From assembly GCA_038040195.1 (NCBI GenBank), contig JBBPIR010000004.1:98111-162110 (forward strand): a stretch of 64,000 bases of DNA, written 5' to 3'. The notes beneath the pieces were generated by a model. It did no database searches, was not told the origin of the DNA, and saw only the letters and a program-made list of their open reading frames with translations. Position 1 is the stretch's first letter. The number at the start of each line of letters is the position of its first letter. Shown in pieces: positions 24,511 to 32,567 of the stretch. Origin of the DNA: Chloroflexota bacterium (GTDB lineage Bacteria > Chloroflexota > Limnocylindria > QHBO01). The position numbers and the translations under genes are program-made.

Positions 24511-25442
24511 TCGATCAGCGTGCGGCCGGTGAGCCGCAGGAACACGTCCTCCAGGGTGGACCGACGGACCAGAGCGGACTCGATCTGGACCTGACGCTCA
24601 TGGACGCGCTCCAGTGCCTGCTCGCCATCCGCGGCATACAGCAGGATCCGGTCGGGCAACTCCTCGACCCGATCGGCCAGATCGTCCAGGCGGCCGTCCA
24701 GGGAGGCGCGGACGGCATCGGTCAGGCGCAGCTCGAGCACCTCGCGGGTGGAGTGCTGCTCGATGAGCTCCCGCGGGGAGCCCGCGGCCACGATCTTGGC
24801 GTGGTCCATGACCACCAGCCGGTCGCAGAGCTGCTCGGCCTCATCCATGTAGTGCGTCGTGATGACCAGGGTCACACCGCGGCTCTTGAGTCGGTACAGC
24901 CGATCCCAGACTAGGTGGCGGGCCTGCGGGTCGAGGCCGGTGGTCGGCTCGTCGAGTAGCAGCAGGTCGGGCTCATTGATCAGAGCCCGGGCGATGGTCA
25001 GGCGCCGCTGCATCCCGCCCGACAGCGGCTCGACCTGGTCGTTGGCGCGCTCGGTGAGCTGGACGAAGTCGAGCAGTTCTTCGGCGCGCTTGCGCGCGAC
25101 CTCGCCGGGAATGTCGAAGTAGCGGGCATACATGAGGAGGTTCTCGCGGACCGTCAGCTCGGCGTCGAGATTGTTGAGCTGCGGCACGACCCCAAGGCGG
25201 GCCTTGATCCGGCTTCCTTCGCGCTGTGGATCCATGCCCAAGACGGTCAGGGTCCCGCCCGTGATCGGGCTGGTGCAGGCGATCATCCGCATGGTCGAGG
25301 TCTTGCCCGCGCCGTTGGGGCCGAGGAACCCGAACGCCTCGCCGACGTGGACGTCGAAGTCCACACCATCGACCGCGGTCAGGGCATCAAACCGCTTGGT
25401 GAGGCCCCGGGCGTGGATGAGAACATCGGTCTGGGCGGTCAT
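24507..25442 (-). CDS. ABC transporter ATP-binding protein, NodI/DrrA-like
   Basis: A 311-residue ATPase: Walker A G-P-N-G-A-G-K-T-S, signature L-S-G-G-M-Q-R-R-L, Walker B L-L-L-L-D-E-P-T-T-G-L-D, H-loop T-T-H-Y-M-D-E-A. The C-terminal 75 residues are the NodI-type extension ending in T-L-E-D-V-F-L-R-L-T-G-R. The ATG giving M-T-A-Q-T-D was chosen over one 22 codons upstream, because a minus-strand TACAAT (25460-25455) sits in between and homology begins at the later start. First gene of the three-gene exporter operon. Confidence 0.92.
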   Translation of the reverse strand: MTAQTDVLIHARGLTKRFDALTAVDGVDFDVHVGEAFGFLGPNGAGKTSTMRMIACTSPITGGTLTVLGMDPQREGSRIKARLGVVPQLNNLDAELTVRENLLMYARYFDIPGEVARKRAEELLDFVQLTERANDQVEPLSGGMQRRLTIARALINEPDLLLLDEPTTGLDPQARHLVWDRLYRLKSRGVTLVITTHYMDEAEQLCDRLVVMDHAKIVAAGSPRELIEQHSTREVLELRLTDAVRASLDGRLDDLADRVEELPDRILLYAADGEQALERVHERQVQIESALVRRSTLEDVFLRLTGRTLIE

Positions 25443-25454
25443 GGCAGGCCGTTG

Positions 25455-25460
25455 ATTGTA
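25455..25460 (-). promoter_or_regulatory. -10-like TACAAT for the NodIJ-like operon
   Basis: Minus-strand TACAAT ends 12 bases before the ATG at 25442, giving a predicted leader of only about 5 bases. Confidence 0.45.
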
Positions 25461-25501
25461 CCGATGGCCACCGGGATTGACCGATGGCCTGCGGGTCGGC
25501 C

Positions 25502-25530
25502 TTGACATCGGCTTGGCAGCCTCCGATACT
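25502..25530 (+). promoter_or_regulatory. Promoter TTGACA-N17-GATACT before the PadR locus
   Basis: A perfect -35 TTGACA (25502-25507), a 17-base spacer and GATACT (25525-25530, 4 of 6 bases of TATAAT). The -10 overlaps a 19-bp palindrome. Predicted start is near 25537, inside the palindrome. Confidence 0.6.
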
Positions 25531-25545
25531 ACGCGCCACGTAGTA
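25527..25545. promoter_or_regulatory. Palindromic operator, likely PadR site
   Basis: TACTACG-CGCCA-CGTAGTA, two perfect 7-base arms around a 5-base spacer, covers the -10 and predicted start. A PadR-family regulator is encoded about 340 bases downstream, so autoregulation is the simplest reading. Confidence 0.55.
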
Positions 25546-25581
25546 GTTGGAGAGAGTCGTCATGCTGCAACGCTCCTGCCT

Positions 25582-25806
25582 ATGAACCGACTGGGCTTGG
25601 CGTTCCTTCTTGGTCTTGTCCTCTTGGTCGCGGTGGTCCTGGCGTCAGCTCTTGCTGGAGCAGCGGGTGTCTGCGCGGCGACCGCTGGGGTTCCCTGTCG
25701 ATACGACCCGATCTCGAACTGTGAGCGGGCTGACGGGCGGGAGCCCCGGGGCCAGGAGCGGACGGAAGTGGTCGACGGCGTGCTCTACCTCTGCGGGGAC
25801 TACTAG
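25582..25806 (+). CDS. Small exported or membrane-anchored protein
   Basis: A 74-residue protein: a hydrophobic N-terminal helix (about 3-29, M-N-R-L-G-L-A-F-L-L-G-L-V-L-L), then a small polar part with four cysteines and the ending V-V-D-G-V-L-Y-L-C-G-D-Y. The cysteines could form disulphides outside the cell. An in-frame ATG 126 bases upstream would place the start before the promoter and is rejected. It is the first gene downstream of the palindrome-controlled promoter, so it may be a target of the PadR regulator. No family recognised. Confidence 0.5.
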   Translation: MNRLGLAFLLGLVLLVAVVLASALAGAAGVCAATAGVPCRYDPISNCERADGREPRGQERTEVVDGVLYLCGDY

Positions 25807-25888
25807 GGGTGAGGGGGGGGGTGAACCCGGAAGCCCAGCCCTCGATCGTTTCCTAGTGGGTGGAGCCGAACATGTCGGAGCCGAGCCG

Positions 25889-26191
25889 ATGACCGAGAAC
25901 AACGGGCGTGATCCCGGGCTGCTGGTCCTTATCAGCCTGGCCGGCGGCCCCAAGCATGGGCATGCCATCTTCCTTGACGTCGCCGACTTTGCCGGCCTGC
26001 GTCTCGGGCCTGGCACGCTGTACGGCGCGTTGGCGCGCCTGGAGGAGAGTGGGCTGATCGAGTCCCTGCCGATGGACGGACGCCGCCGGCCGTACCACCT
26101 GACCCTGAGGGGTGCTGCCGCGCTCAGGGGCCGGTTGACGGGGCTGGACGCGGCTGTGCGCGTTGGCCTGCGGCGGATCGAGGCCGCATGA
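25889..26191 (+). CDS. PadR family transcriptional regulator
   Basis: A 100-residue protein that is almost only the PadR winged helix: L-L-V-L-I-S-L-A-G-G-P-K-H-G-H-A-I, then L-R-L-G-P-G-T-L-Y-G-A-L-A-R-L-E-E-S-G-L-I-E, then R-R-P-Y-H-L-T-L-R-G. This matches the short PadR-s2 type, which lacks the C-terminal dimerisation domain of long PadR proteins. The frame is open upstream; the ATG follows a GGAG about 9 bases before it. It overlaps the membrane protein downstream by 4 bases (ATGA), a pairing common for PadR genes. Confidence 0.9.
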   Translation: MTENNGRDPGLLVLISLAGGPKHGHAIFLDVADFAGLRLGPGTLYGALARLEESGLIESLPMDGRRRPYHLTLRGAAALRGRLTGLDAAVRVGLRRIEAA

Positions 26192-26772
26192 AGCGGCTCC
26201 TGCGGCTCTACCCCGCCGCGTGGCGGGCTCGATACGAGGAGGAGGTCGGGGACATGCTCGACGAGCTCCCGACCGATCGGTCAACGGTGCTTGACCTCGT
26301 CCGCGGCGCGTTCGCCGAGCGCGCCCGCGCCGTCTGGCGACTGATAGCCGTTACGCCGATTCCCGATGGAGGTCCCCCAATGCTCGAGCATCCGTTGCAA
26401 CGCTATCCGACGAGCCTGGCACTGCTCGCCCTGCTGCTGGTCGCGCCGACGTTCCTCTTCGCCCTCGTCTCGCTGCTCGCGTACCAGATTGCGGTGCCTG
26501 GCTTGGCCGCCACGGTCGAGCCTGCGATCGAGGCGCTCACCGCGTTACGCGGGGTCGACCTGTTCCTGCTGGCCGCCCCGTTTCTCGCATCGCTGCTGGC
26601 GGTCGTTCCGCTGGTTGGCGTCGGCCTGGGTCGCGCCGACGGGGAGTTGCGTGTGACGATCAGCCTCCGGCCACGCGCCCTGAACGTGGCCGTCCTCATC
26701 CTGTGCGTGCTGGTGGGTGGGCTCCTGGTCGGCTATCTGGTCAGCGAGTTCCTGTTCGAGGCAGCCCGCTAG
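26188..26772 (+). CDS. PadR-associated membrane protein
   Basis: A 194-residue protein. The N-terminus K-R-L-L-R-L-Y-P-A-A-W-R-A-R-Y-E-E-E is the L-Y-P-x-x-W-R-x-R-Y signature of membrane proteins coded with PadR regulators, a short cytosolic region likely to touch the regulator. After residue 70 come about three helices (72-98, 118-148, 168-190). Its start is coupled to the padR stop. In related loci such proteins act as anti-regulators or membrane sensors; that role is inferred from context only. Confidence 0.8.
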   Translation: MKRLLRLYPAAWRARYEEEVGDMLDELPTDRSTVLDLVRGAFAERARAVWRLIAVTPIPDGGPPMLEHPLQRYPTSLALLALLLVAPTFLFALVSLLAYQIAVPGLAATVEPAIEALTALRGVDLFLLAAPFLASLLAVVPLVGVGLGRADGELRVTISLRPRALNVAVLILCVLVGGLLVGYLVSEFLFEAAR

Positions 26773-26807
26773 GTCACGAGCTCACCTTCCCCCGAAAGTG
26801 CCGGTGC

Positions 26808-26813
26808 TAGCCT
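26808..26813 (+). promoter_or_regulatory. -10-like TAGCCT for the sarcosine oxidase-like operon
   Basis: TAGCCT ends 6 bases before the GTG at 26820, so the predicted transcript begins at or next to the start codon. Confidence 0.5.
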
Positions 26814-26819
26814 CTCGAG

Positions 26820-29018
26820 GTGCGGTCCTCGCCCGGCCAGTTTCTGCTTGACGGCGCCTCACTGGCGTATGAGCCGGGTGACACGGTGGCCATCGCCGTG
26901 GTTCGAGCCGGCGCCCATCCGGGCCAGGGCGGGACCCTATGCCTGGCCGGCGATTGCGGCAACTGCGCGGCGGAAGTCGACGGGATCGCTTATGTCAGAA
27001 CCTGCCTGACCCCCGCCCATGACGGCGTGGCGGTCCAGCGCCATCCGGCCAGCGGTCCGCCGCGGTGGCACGAGGATCCACGGGACGTCGAGACCCACGT
27101 GGCCCACGACGAGACCGATGTCGCGATTATCGGTGGCGGCGAGGCAGGACGGGCCGCCGCGGCACAGGCCGAGCGCGACGGGCGCCGGGTCGTGGTCCTG
27201 GACGGCGGAGCCGGGGACGAGGTGGTCGCCGTCTACGCAGGCCCCACCGTGATCGTGCGCCGCGCCGGCGGCACGTTCCATCTCCGATCCCGCGAGGTGG
27301 TGGTGGCGACCGGGACGGCCGAGATTCAGCCGGTGGGACCGGGGAGCCAGCTGGCCGGCCTGCTGACGGCGCGAGCGGCACGGCGAATGCATGAAGCTGG
27401 CGTCGACCTGGGCGTGGCGGTGGCCATCGGTCCACTCCCCAACGGCGTGCCATGCACTCCGCTCCGCGGCGAAATCGTCCGGCTCCTGGGCGAGGAGCGC
27501 GTGACCGGCGTGGTGACCGCCGACGGAGACGGCGCCGAGGTGACGACCCCGTGCGACACCGTCATCCTGGACCTGGGTCGCAGCCCGCGGGACATCCTGG
27601 CCCGCATGGCCGACGAGCTCACGGTGACTGTGGTCGGATCGGCTGCGGCGAGTTATCCGTTACCGGCACCGCCGACCGAGGGCGTGGTGTGTCCCTGTGT
27701 CGGGACCACCGTCGATGACCTCGAGGGCGTCTGGGCCCGCGGATTCCAGGAGCTGGAGCTGGTGAAGCGGGCAAGCCTGGTCGGCACCGGGACCTGTCAG
27801 GGGAGCGTGTGTTTGCCCCACGTTCGTTCCTGGATCGCCGCGCGCACGGGAGAAGCGCCGGGACCGTTCACCGCCCGCCCGGCATCGCGCCAGATCACGC
27901 TCGGCGAAGCCGCCGCGGACGTTCACCTTGACGCGTTCCGGCGCACCCCACTCCACGACGAACACATCGCGCTGGGAGCGCAGATGGATCGATTCGGCGG
28001 CTGGTGGCGGCCGTGGACCTACGGCGACCATCTGGCGGAGTACCGGGCAGTTCGCGAGGCCGTCTCGCTCGGGGACGTCTCAACCCTCGGCAAGTTCATC
28101 GTCGCCGGTCCCGATGCGGTCGAGTTCCTCCAGCGCCTTTATCCCACCGACGTCAGCACCATCCGCCCCGGCCGCAGCCGATACGCCTTGCTCCTGAACG
28201 AGCGGGGCCACGTCATCGACGACGGGATGATCTGCCGCGAGACCTACGACCGGTTCGTGCTCACCTTCACCACCGGGGGCGCCGGCAACGCCGAGATGTG
28301 GATGCGCGACTGGATCGAGACCTGGGGCCTGCGGGTCCTCCTCCTTGACCGCACCATGTCGCTGGCCGCCATCAACGTCACCGGTCCGCGGGCCTTGGAG
28401 TTGCTGGCCCGGGTCGGGCTCGCCGATCCGCCGCGGTTCCTCCAGCACACGCGCATCGAGCTGGCCGGGATGCCGTGCCACGTCATGCGCCTGAGCTTCA
28501 CCGGCGAGGCGTCCTTCGAAATCCATCACCCGATCAATCGATCCGCGGACCTGTGGCGGGGCCTCATGGCAGTTGGCGAGGACCTGGGGATCAAGCCGCA
28601 CGGCCTCCAGGCGCTGTTCGCTCTGCGGCTGGAGAAGGGGCACGTGATCATCGGCATGGACACGGAGCTCGACACCACCCCTCGCCGGCTGGGGATGGAG
28701 TGGGCGGTGAACTTGGACAAGCCCGAGTTCCTCGGCCGCGACGCCCTGGCCCGCACGGCCGGACTCCCCGATGAGCGTCGACTGGTGGGGCTCACCATGG
28801 ACGGCACCGCTCCCACGGAGGGCAGCCCGATCTGGTCGGATGGCGACATCGTTGGGCACGTCACGTCGAGCTTCACCTCACCGATCCTTGGCCAGGCGGT
28901 GATGCTCGGCTGGCTGAAGCGCGCTCCATTCCCAACGCAGGTCGAGATCGACGGGCGTCCGGCCGTCGTGACCCGGCCCCCGTTCTATGACCCGGAGGGA
29001 CTTCGTGCGCGCGCCTGA
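26820..29018 (+). CDS. soxA: Sarcosine oxidase alpha-like subunit, compact form with two Fe-S sites
   Basis: A 732-residue multidomain protein. Residues 1-75 form a plant-type [2Fe-2S] domain with C41-x4-C46-x2-C49-x12-C62. A dinucleotide-binding motif (I-I-G-G-G-E-A-G, about 103-110) follows. Residues 288-345 form a BFD-like segment with C291-x-C293 and C326-x4-C331. Residues about 375-732 form a GcvT/aminomethyltransferase domain that binds tetrahydrofolate in SoxA. Classical SoxA is about 965 residues; here roughly 230 residues are missing between the FAD site and the GcvT domain, and the A3-like segment has cysteines that classical SoxA lacks (family facts from memory). It begins at GTG after TAGCCT and overlaps soxG by 14 bases. 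It should pass electrons and take the methyl as 5,10-methylene-THF; the substrate may differ from sarcosine. Confidence 0.8.
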   Translation: MRSSPGQFLLDGASLAYEPGDTVAIAVVRAGAHPGQGGTLCLAGDCGNCAAEVDGIAYVRTCLTPAHDGVAVQRHPASGPPRWHEDPRDVETHVAHDETDVAIIGGGEAGRAAAAQAERDGRRVVVLDGGAGDEVVAVYAGPTVIVRRAGGTFHLRSREVVVATGTAEIQPVGPGSQLAGLLTARAARRMHEAGVDLGVAVAIGPLPNGVPCTPLRGEIVRLLGEERVTGVVTADGDGAEVTTPCDTVILDLGRSPRDILARMADELTVTVVGSAAASYPLPAPPTEGVVCPCVGTTVDDLEGVWARGFQELELVKRASLVGTGTCQGSVCLPHVRSWIAARTGEAPGPFTARPASRQITLGEAAADVHLDAFRRTPLHDEHIALGAQMDRFGGWWRPWTYGDHLAEYRAVREAVSLGDVSTLGKFIVAGPDAVEFLQRLYPTDVSTIRPGRSRYALLLNERGHVIDDGMICRETYDRFVLTFTTGGAGNAEMWMRDWIETWGLRVLLLDRTMSLAAINVTGPRALELLARVGLADPPRFLQHTRIELAGMPCHVMRLSFTGEASFEIHHPINRSADLWRGLMAVGEDLGIKPHGLQALFALRLEKGHVIIGMDTELDTTPRRLGMEWAVNLDKPEFLGRDALARTAGLPDERRLVGLTMDGTAPTEGSPIWSDGDIVGHVTSSFTSPILGQAVMLGWLKRAPFPTQVEIDGRPAVVTRPPFYDPEGLRARA

Positions 29019-29385
29019 ATCGCTTCTCGCGCTCCGCGTGGTCGCGTCGCCACCGGCGCTCGATGGTCTTGCCTGGCCCGATGCCGTGACGGCTCTGCGG
29101 TTGGCCCCCGACGACCTGCTCGTCATCGGCAAGGCCATGGTGGCGCTCGGCGACGAACCGGCCATCATCGAGAGCGACGTCGGGTACGCCGGATGGTGGC
29201 TGACGCCCGGTGAGTTCGCGCATACGGTTCTGCCGCACGTTGACTGGCCCCTTCCCGCGGCACGTCCAGCGCTGGCTCAGGGGCTGGTCGCCGGGGTGCC
29301 GGCCAAGATCTGGCTGACCGATGATCAAGCGCTGCTCCTGTGCGCCGCGGCCTACGCGCACGAGCTGGCCGAGCGCCTGGCATGA
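29005..29385 (+). CDS. soxG: Sarcosine oxidase gamma-like subunit
   Basis: A 126-residue protein. GGAGG seven bases before the GTG at 29005 decides the start over an ATG 18 bases upstream. The pattern fits SoxG/GcvT-like gamma subunits: a W-L-T-P-G-E-F segment after an alpha/beta opening and an ending with strand then helix. Family assignment rests mainly on position between the alpha and beta genes. It overlaps soxA by 14 bases and soxB by 4. Confidence 0.65.
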   Translation: MRAPESLLALRVVASPPALDGLAWPDAVTALRLAPDDLLVIGKAMVALGDEPAIIESDVGYAGWWLTPGEFAHTVLPHVDWPLPAARPALAQGLVAGVPAKIWLTDDQALLLCAAAYAHELAERLA

Positions 29386-30590
29386 ACGAGTTCGTCGAGA
29401 CCCTGCTCGACCTGCCCTGGCACGAGCCGAAGGATTCGTACGACGTCGTGATCATAGGCGGCGGCGGCCATGGCCTGGCGACCGCCTACTACCTCGCCAC
29501 CCGGCACGGCATCACCGACGTAGCCGTCGTCGAGGCCAGCTACATCGGTTCAGGCAACACCGGGCGCAACACGACCATCATCCGGGCCAACTACGGCATC
29601 GCCGAGTCGGTCCGCTTCTACCAGCACAGCCTGGAGTTGTATCGGTCGTTGGAGGAGGAGACCGGGTGCTGGATCATGCATTCCACCAAGGGGCTGCTGT
29701 GGCTGGCGCATACGGAATCGGGGCTGCGCGCCGAGCGCGCTCGCTCCCTCCTGAACCAGGCATGCGGTGCCGAAACCGTGATGGTTACGCCCGAGGAGGC
29801 GAAGCGGATCTGCCCGCAGCTCGACCTGTCGGGCGGCGGCCGCTATCCGGTCCTGGGCGCCTCGTACCATCCCGGCGCGGCGACCGCCCGCCACGACCGG
29901 GTGGTGTGGGCCTATGCCCAGGGCGCCATGCGCCGCGGGGTGGACATCCTGCAGCACACGCCGGTGACTGGTCTTCTGCGCGACGGCGGGCGGGTGGTTG
30001 GGGTCCAAACTGAGGGCGGACCGATCACCGCCGGGATCGTGATGAGCGCGGTCGGTGGGCGCGTCACGACCATCGCGGCCATGGCCGACGTCCGGCTCCC
30101 CATCCGAACCCATCCGCTGCAGGCCCTGGTCACCAACGCATATGCCCAGGGCTTGGGTCCGATCGTGAGCGACTCGGAACTGCTGTGCTACGTCTCGCAG
30201 ACGGCCCGCGGCCAGATGCTGATGGGCGCCGAGTTCGACTCCCAGCCCAGTTACTCGATGGCGTCCTCGTTCGAGTTCCTGCAGAGCGTGGCCACGAAGG
30301 TGACCTCCATCCTCCCGTTCCTGCGCGACCTGCGCGTCCTGCGCCAGTGGACCGGGATCTGCGACATCTCGCCCGATTACTCGCCGATCATGGGCGCCAC
30401 CGGCGTCGAGGGATTGCTCGTCACCACCGGCTGGGGGACGTGGGGCTTCAAGGCCATTCCGGCAGGCGGCGAGGCCATGGCCGAGCTCATCGCCACGAGC
30501 CAAACGCCGTCGCTGATTGCATCATTCGGCCTGGACCGATTCGCGCGGGACCATGCCATGGCCGACCAGGGATCGGCGGGGACCCGCTGA
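29382..30590 (+). CDS. soxB: Sarcosine oxidase beta-like subunit (FAD-dependent amine oxidase)
   Basis: A 402-residue DAO-family oxidoreductase, the catalytic subunit where the N-methyl amine is oxidised. The FAD-binding motif is V-I-I-G-G-G-G-H-G-L-A-T-A-Y-Y-L (about 23-38); the G-S-G-N-T-G-R-N-T-T-I-I-R-A-N-Y block follows. H171 in T-A-R-H-D-R-V-V-W sits where the beta subunit of heterotetrameric sarcosine oxidases has its covalent FMN histidine (H173 in the best-studied enzymes, from memory). The C-terminal G-W-G-T-W-G-F-K-A-I-P is the conserved second flavin segment. Length equals the usual 405 residues. Confidence 0.88.
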   Translation: MNEFVETLLDLPWHEPKDSYDVVIIGGGGHGLATAYYLATRHGITDVAVVEASYIGSGNTGRNTTIIRANYGIAESVRFYQHSLELYRSLEEETGCWIMHSTKGLLWLAHTESGLRAERARSLLNQACGAETVMVTPEEAKRICPQLDLSGGGRYPVLGASYHPGAATARHDRVVWAYAQGAMRRGVDILQHTPVTGLLRDGGRVVGVQTEGGPITAGIVMSAVGGRVTTIAAMADVRLPIRTHPLQALVTNAYAQGLGPIVSDSELLCYVSQTARGQMLMGAEFDSQPSYSMASSFEFLQSVATKVTSILPFLRDLRVLRQWTGICDISPDYSPIMGATGVEGLLVTTGWGTWGFKAIPAGGEAMAELIATSQTPSLIASFGLDRFARDHAMADQGSAGTR

Positions 30591-30826
30591 TGCTGTGGAT
30601 CATTTGTCCCACCTGCGGAGAGCGCCCGATCCCGGAGTTCCGGTTCGGCGGCGAGCTCCCGCACGTGCCCGATCGCATCACGGATGACGCGGAACGGAAC
30701 CTCGACTGGGTCTGGATGCACGACAACGTGGACGGCGTCACCACCGAGCGCTGGTTCCACGCGGCGGGCTGCCGCCGATGGCTGACGCTCCGTCGGGATA
30801 CGAGCACCGACCGGGTCGTAGCCTGA
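30590..30826 (+). CDS. soxD: Sarcosine oxidase delta subunit, zinc-binding
   Basis: A 78-residue protein with the SoxD zinc site: C6-P-T-C9-G at the start and H57-A-A-G-C61-R-R-W near the end. SoxD is a small structural subunit of heterotetrameric sarcosine oxidase. The ATG overlaps the soxB stop by one base (TGATG). With soxA, soxG and soxB it completes the four-subunit enzyme in the order A-G-B-D rather than the common B-D-A-G. Confidence 0.88.
   Translation: MLWIICPTCGERPIPEFRFGGELPHVPDRITDDAERNLDWVWMHDNVDGVTTERWFHAAGCRRWLTLRRDTSTDRVVA
30819..30824 (+). promoter_or_regulatory. -10-like TAGCCT at the end of soxD
   Basis: TAGCCT overlaps the soxD stop codon region and ends 7 bases before the ATG at 30832, giving the next gene its own predicted leaderless start. 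Confidence 0.4.
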
Positions 30827-30831
30827 TACCC

Positions 30832-31383
30832 ATGTCCGGAAGGCCGTTTTTGCGCACGCGATTCCAAACCGCGGTCCCAGTTGCCTTCCTCGTCGCCCTT
30901 GTCTGCGGCTTGCCGGGTCCCGTTTGGGGAAGTCACGATCCCCGGCACCCGGGTCTTTGCGGACAAGGCAAGCAGTACATGTGCGGCGAGATCCTCGTCA
31001 TCCTCGAGGAGTCGGCTCAATCGACTATTGAGGACGTCATCGAAGGACAGGGGGGCAATCCCACCACCGATCTGCTCTACGAGTCCCAGGCGGTTCGAGA
31101 TCTGCTCGATCCGGATGGCATGCCCGACGACCAAAGTGCCGCGACGGTGTACGGCATCGCGGTGCCAGTCGGAACCGAGGAGGATGCTGCCCGCGGTTAC
31201 GCGGCCGATCCAGCTGTGTACGCCGCATCGGTGAATCGCCAGACCATCGGCTTTCTGACCCTGAATAGCGCAATGAGAAGGCCTGAGCCGTGGCGTCAGC
31301 TGCTACCAGGTGTGGGTGTTGTCTTGCTGGTGCTTGCGCTCGTCTTGGCAATTCGGCGAAGGTCCCGCCCCACCCTCGGGTAG
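30832..31383 (+). CDS. Secreted or type I membrane protein of unknown function
   Basis: A 183-residue protein with a signal peptide (about 1-35, V-P-V-A-F-L-V-A-L-V-C-G-L), an extracellular part with two cysteines (near C-G-Q-G-K-Q-Y-M-C) and one C-terminal helix (about 158-176) followed by R-R-R-S-R. The in-frame ATG 54 bases upstream would lie inside soxD and is not used. No family recognised. AT content is slightly higher than its neighbours. Confidence 0.6.
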   Translation: MSGRPFLRTRFQTAVPVAFLVALVCGLPGPVWGSHDPRHPGLCGQGKQYMCGEILVILEESAQSTIEDVIEGQGGNPTTDLLYESQAVRDLLDPDGMPDDQSAATVYGIAVPVGTEEDAARGYAADPAVYAASVNRQTIGFLTLNSAMRRPEPWRQLLPGVGVVLLVLALVLAIRRRSRPTLG

Positions 31384-31401
31384 CTTGCCGGATGAGAGGA
31401 C

Positions 31402-32109
31402 TCAGGCCTCCCAGGTCTCCCCGGGTTCGAGCGCCACGACTTCGGCGTCGGTCGCCTCGGCCAGCTCGGCCGGGGTGCCGGCCAGGATCGGGAAGGTGGC
31501 GTAGTGGACCGGGATGACGGTCCGCGCCCCGATCAGGGACACCGCCCGCGCGGCGTCGGCCGGCCCCATCGTGTAGTGGCCGCCGATCGGTAGCACCGCG
31601 ATCGTCGGGGTCCACCGCTCGCGGACGAGGGCCATGTCGCCAAAGACATCGGTGTCGCCCGAGTGGTAGACATGGGTCCCGTCCTCGAAGCGGATGACCC
31701 ACCCCCAGCAGCCGACCTCGCGGGTTGCTTCCGGACCGGCCCCGGTGACGGTTATGCCACCGGTGTGATCGGCGCGGACCATGGTGAAGCCGATCCCCGC
31801 CGCCTCGACCGTGCCGCCCTTGTTCATGCCGATGGCCTCAACCCCGCGCGATGCGAGGTAGATGCTCATCTCGTGCGAGCACAACACCGTCGCGCCCCCG
31901 GCGGCCAGCTCCACGACATCGGCCGCGTCGTTGCCGACGTGGTCGAAGTGGCCATGCGTGGGCGCCACCACGTCCACCCGCTCCGGGGTCCGGTAGGCGT
32001 CGGGATATGTGGGCGCGCCAGTCCATCGGTCAACCCACACCCAATTGTCGCCGGGCGACCGATACAGGATGCCCCCGTGTCCGAGCCGGGTGATCCGCAG
32101 GCGCGACAC
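31402..32109 (-). CDS. MBL-fold metal-dependent hydrolase (UlaG/UPF0173-like)
   Basis: A 235-residue metallo-beta-lactamase-fold protein with metal ligands in T-H52-G-H54-F-D56-H57, further H in S-H-E-M and A-D-H-T-G, D in Y-H-S-G-D-T-D, and the last His in V-P-V-H-Y. The Y-H-S-G-D-T-D-V-F and L-P-I-G-G-H-Y-T-M-G blocks are typical of the UPF0173/UlaG group. GTG at 32109 was chosen because AGGAGG lies 9 bases before it; GTG at 32118 abuts that site directly. The substrate is unknown. Confidence 0.85.
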   Translation of the reverse strand: MSRLRITRLGHGGILYRSPGDNWVWVDRWTGAPTYPDAYRTPERVDVVAPTHGHFDHVGNDAADVVELAAGGATVLCSHEMSIYLASRGVEAIGMNKGGTVEAAGIGFTMVRADHTGGITVTGAGPEATREVGCWGWVIRFEDGTHVYHSGDTDVFGDMALVRERWTPTIAVLPIGGHYTMGPADAARAVSLIGARTVIPVHYATFPILAGTPAELAEATDAEVVALEPGETWEA

Positions 32110-32114
32110 GCCGA

Positions 32115-32555
32115 TCACCCTCCTCGTTTGGCGCGCGCGAGCTGTGCCTGGAATCGGGGGATCGCCCGGTCCACCAGCCGGGCGTAGAACCAGGCGAAGG
32201 TCCGACCCAGCACGGAGCGTCTGCCGCCATCCTCGGAAACAGTCCAGGTCATCTGCGTCCGGTCCCCGTCTGCCGCGAATCGGTGGTCGTACCGGATCCT
32301 CAGCCACAGCACGTTGCCGACCCACTCCCACCCGGCGCCTTCGTCGTACCGCGAGATCTGGAAGCGGCTCCGGCCGATGGGTCGGAAGGAAAGACTGCCC
32401 GTGCTGGCTGGGCCGATCAGTCCGGGCGGGACCACGTTCACGTGCCGGATATGCGGTGCCCAGCGTGGCCAAGCGGCGACATCGGCAAATGCATGCCACG
32501 CGCTGGCGAGGGGCGCCTCGACCGTGAAATCGCGGCGCAGCAGCTCGGTGGCCAC
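32115..32555 (-). CDS. SRPBCC family protein
   Basis: A 146-residue START/Bet v1-like (SRPBCC, polyketide cyclase/dehydrase) domain. The opening F-T-V-E-A-P-L-A-S-A-W-H-A-F-A-D-V-A-A-W-P-R-W-A-P and the long C-terminal helix (F-Y-A-R-L-V-D-R-A-I-P-R-F-Q-A-Q-L) define the fold, which holds a hydrophobic ligand. It starts at GTG with a TAGACT six bases upstream. It sits between two MBL-fold hydrolases; the ligand and role are unknown. Confidence 0.82.
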   Translation of the reverse strand: MATELLRRDFTVEAPLASAWHAFADVAAWPRWAPHIRHVNVVPPGLIGPASTGSLSFRPIGRSRFQISRYDEGAGWEWVGNVLWLRIRYDHRFAADGDRTQMTWTVSEDGGRRSVLGRTFAWFYARLVDRAIPRFQAQLARAKRGG

Positions 32556-32561
32556 GCGCCG

Positions 32562-32567
32562 AGTCTA
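32562..32567 (-). promoter_or_regulatory. -10-like TAGACT before the SRPBCC gene
   Basis: Minus-strand TAGACT ends 6 bases before the GTG at 32555 and fills the 12-base gap after the upstream gene's stop. Confidence 0.45.
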
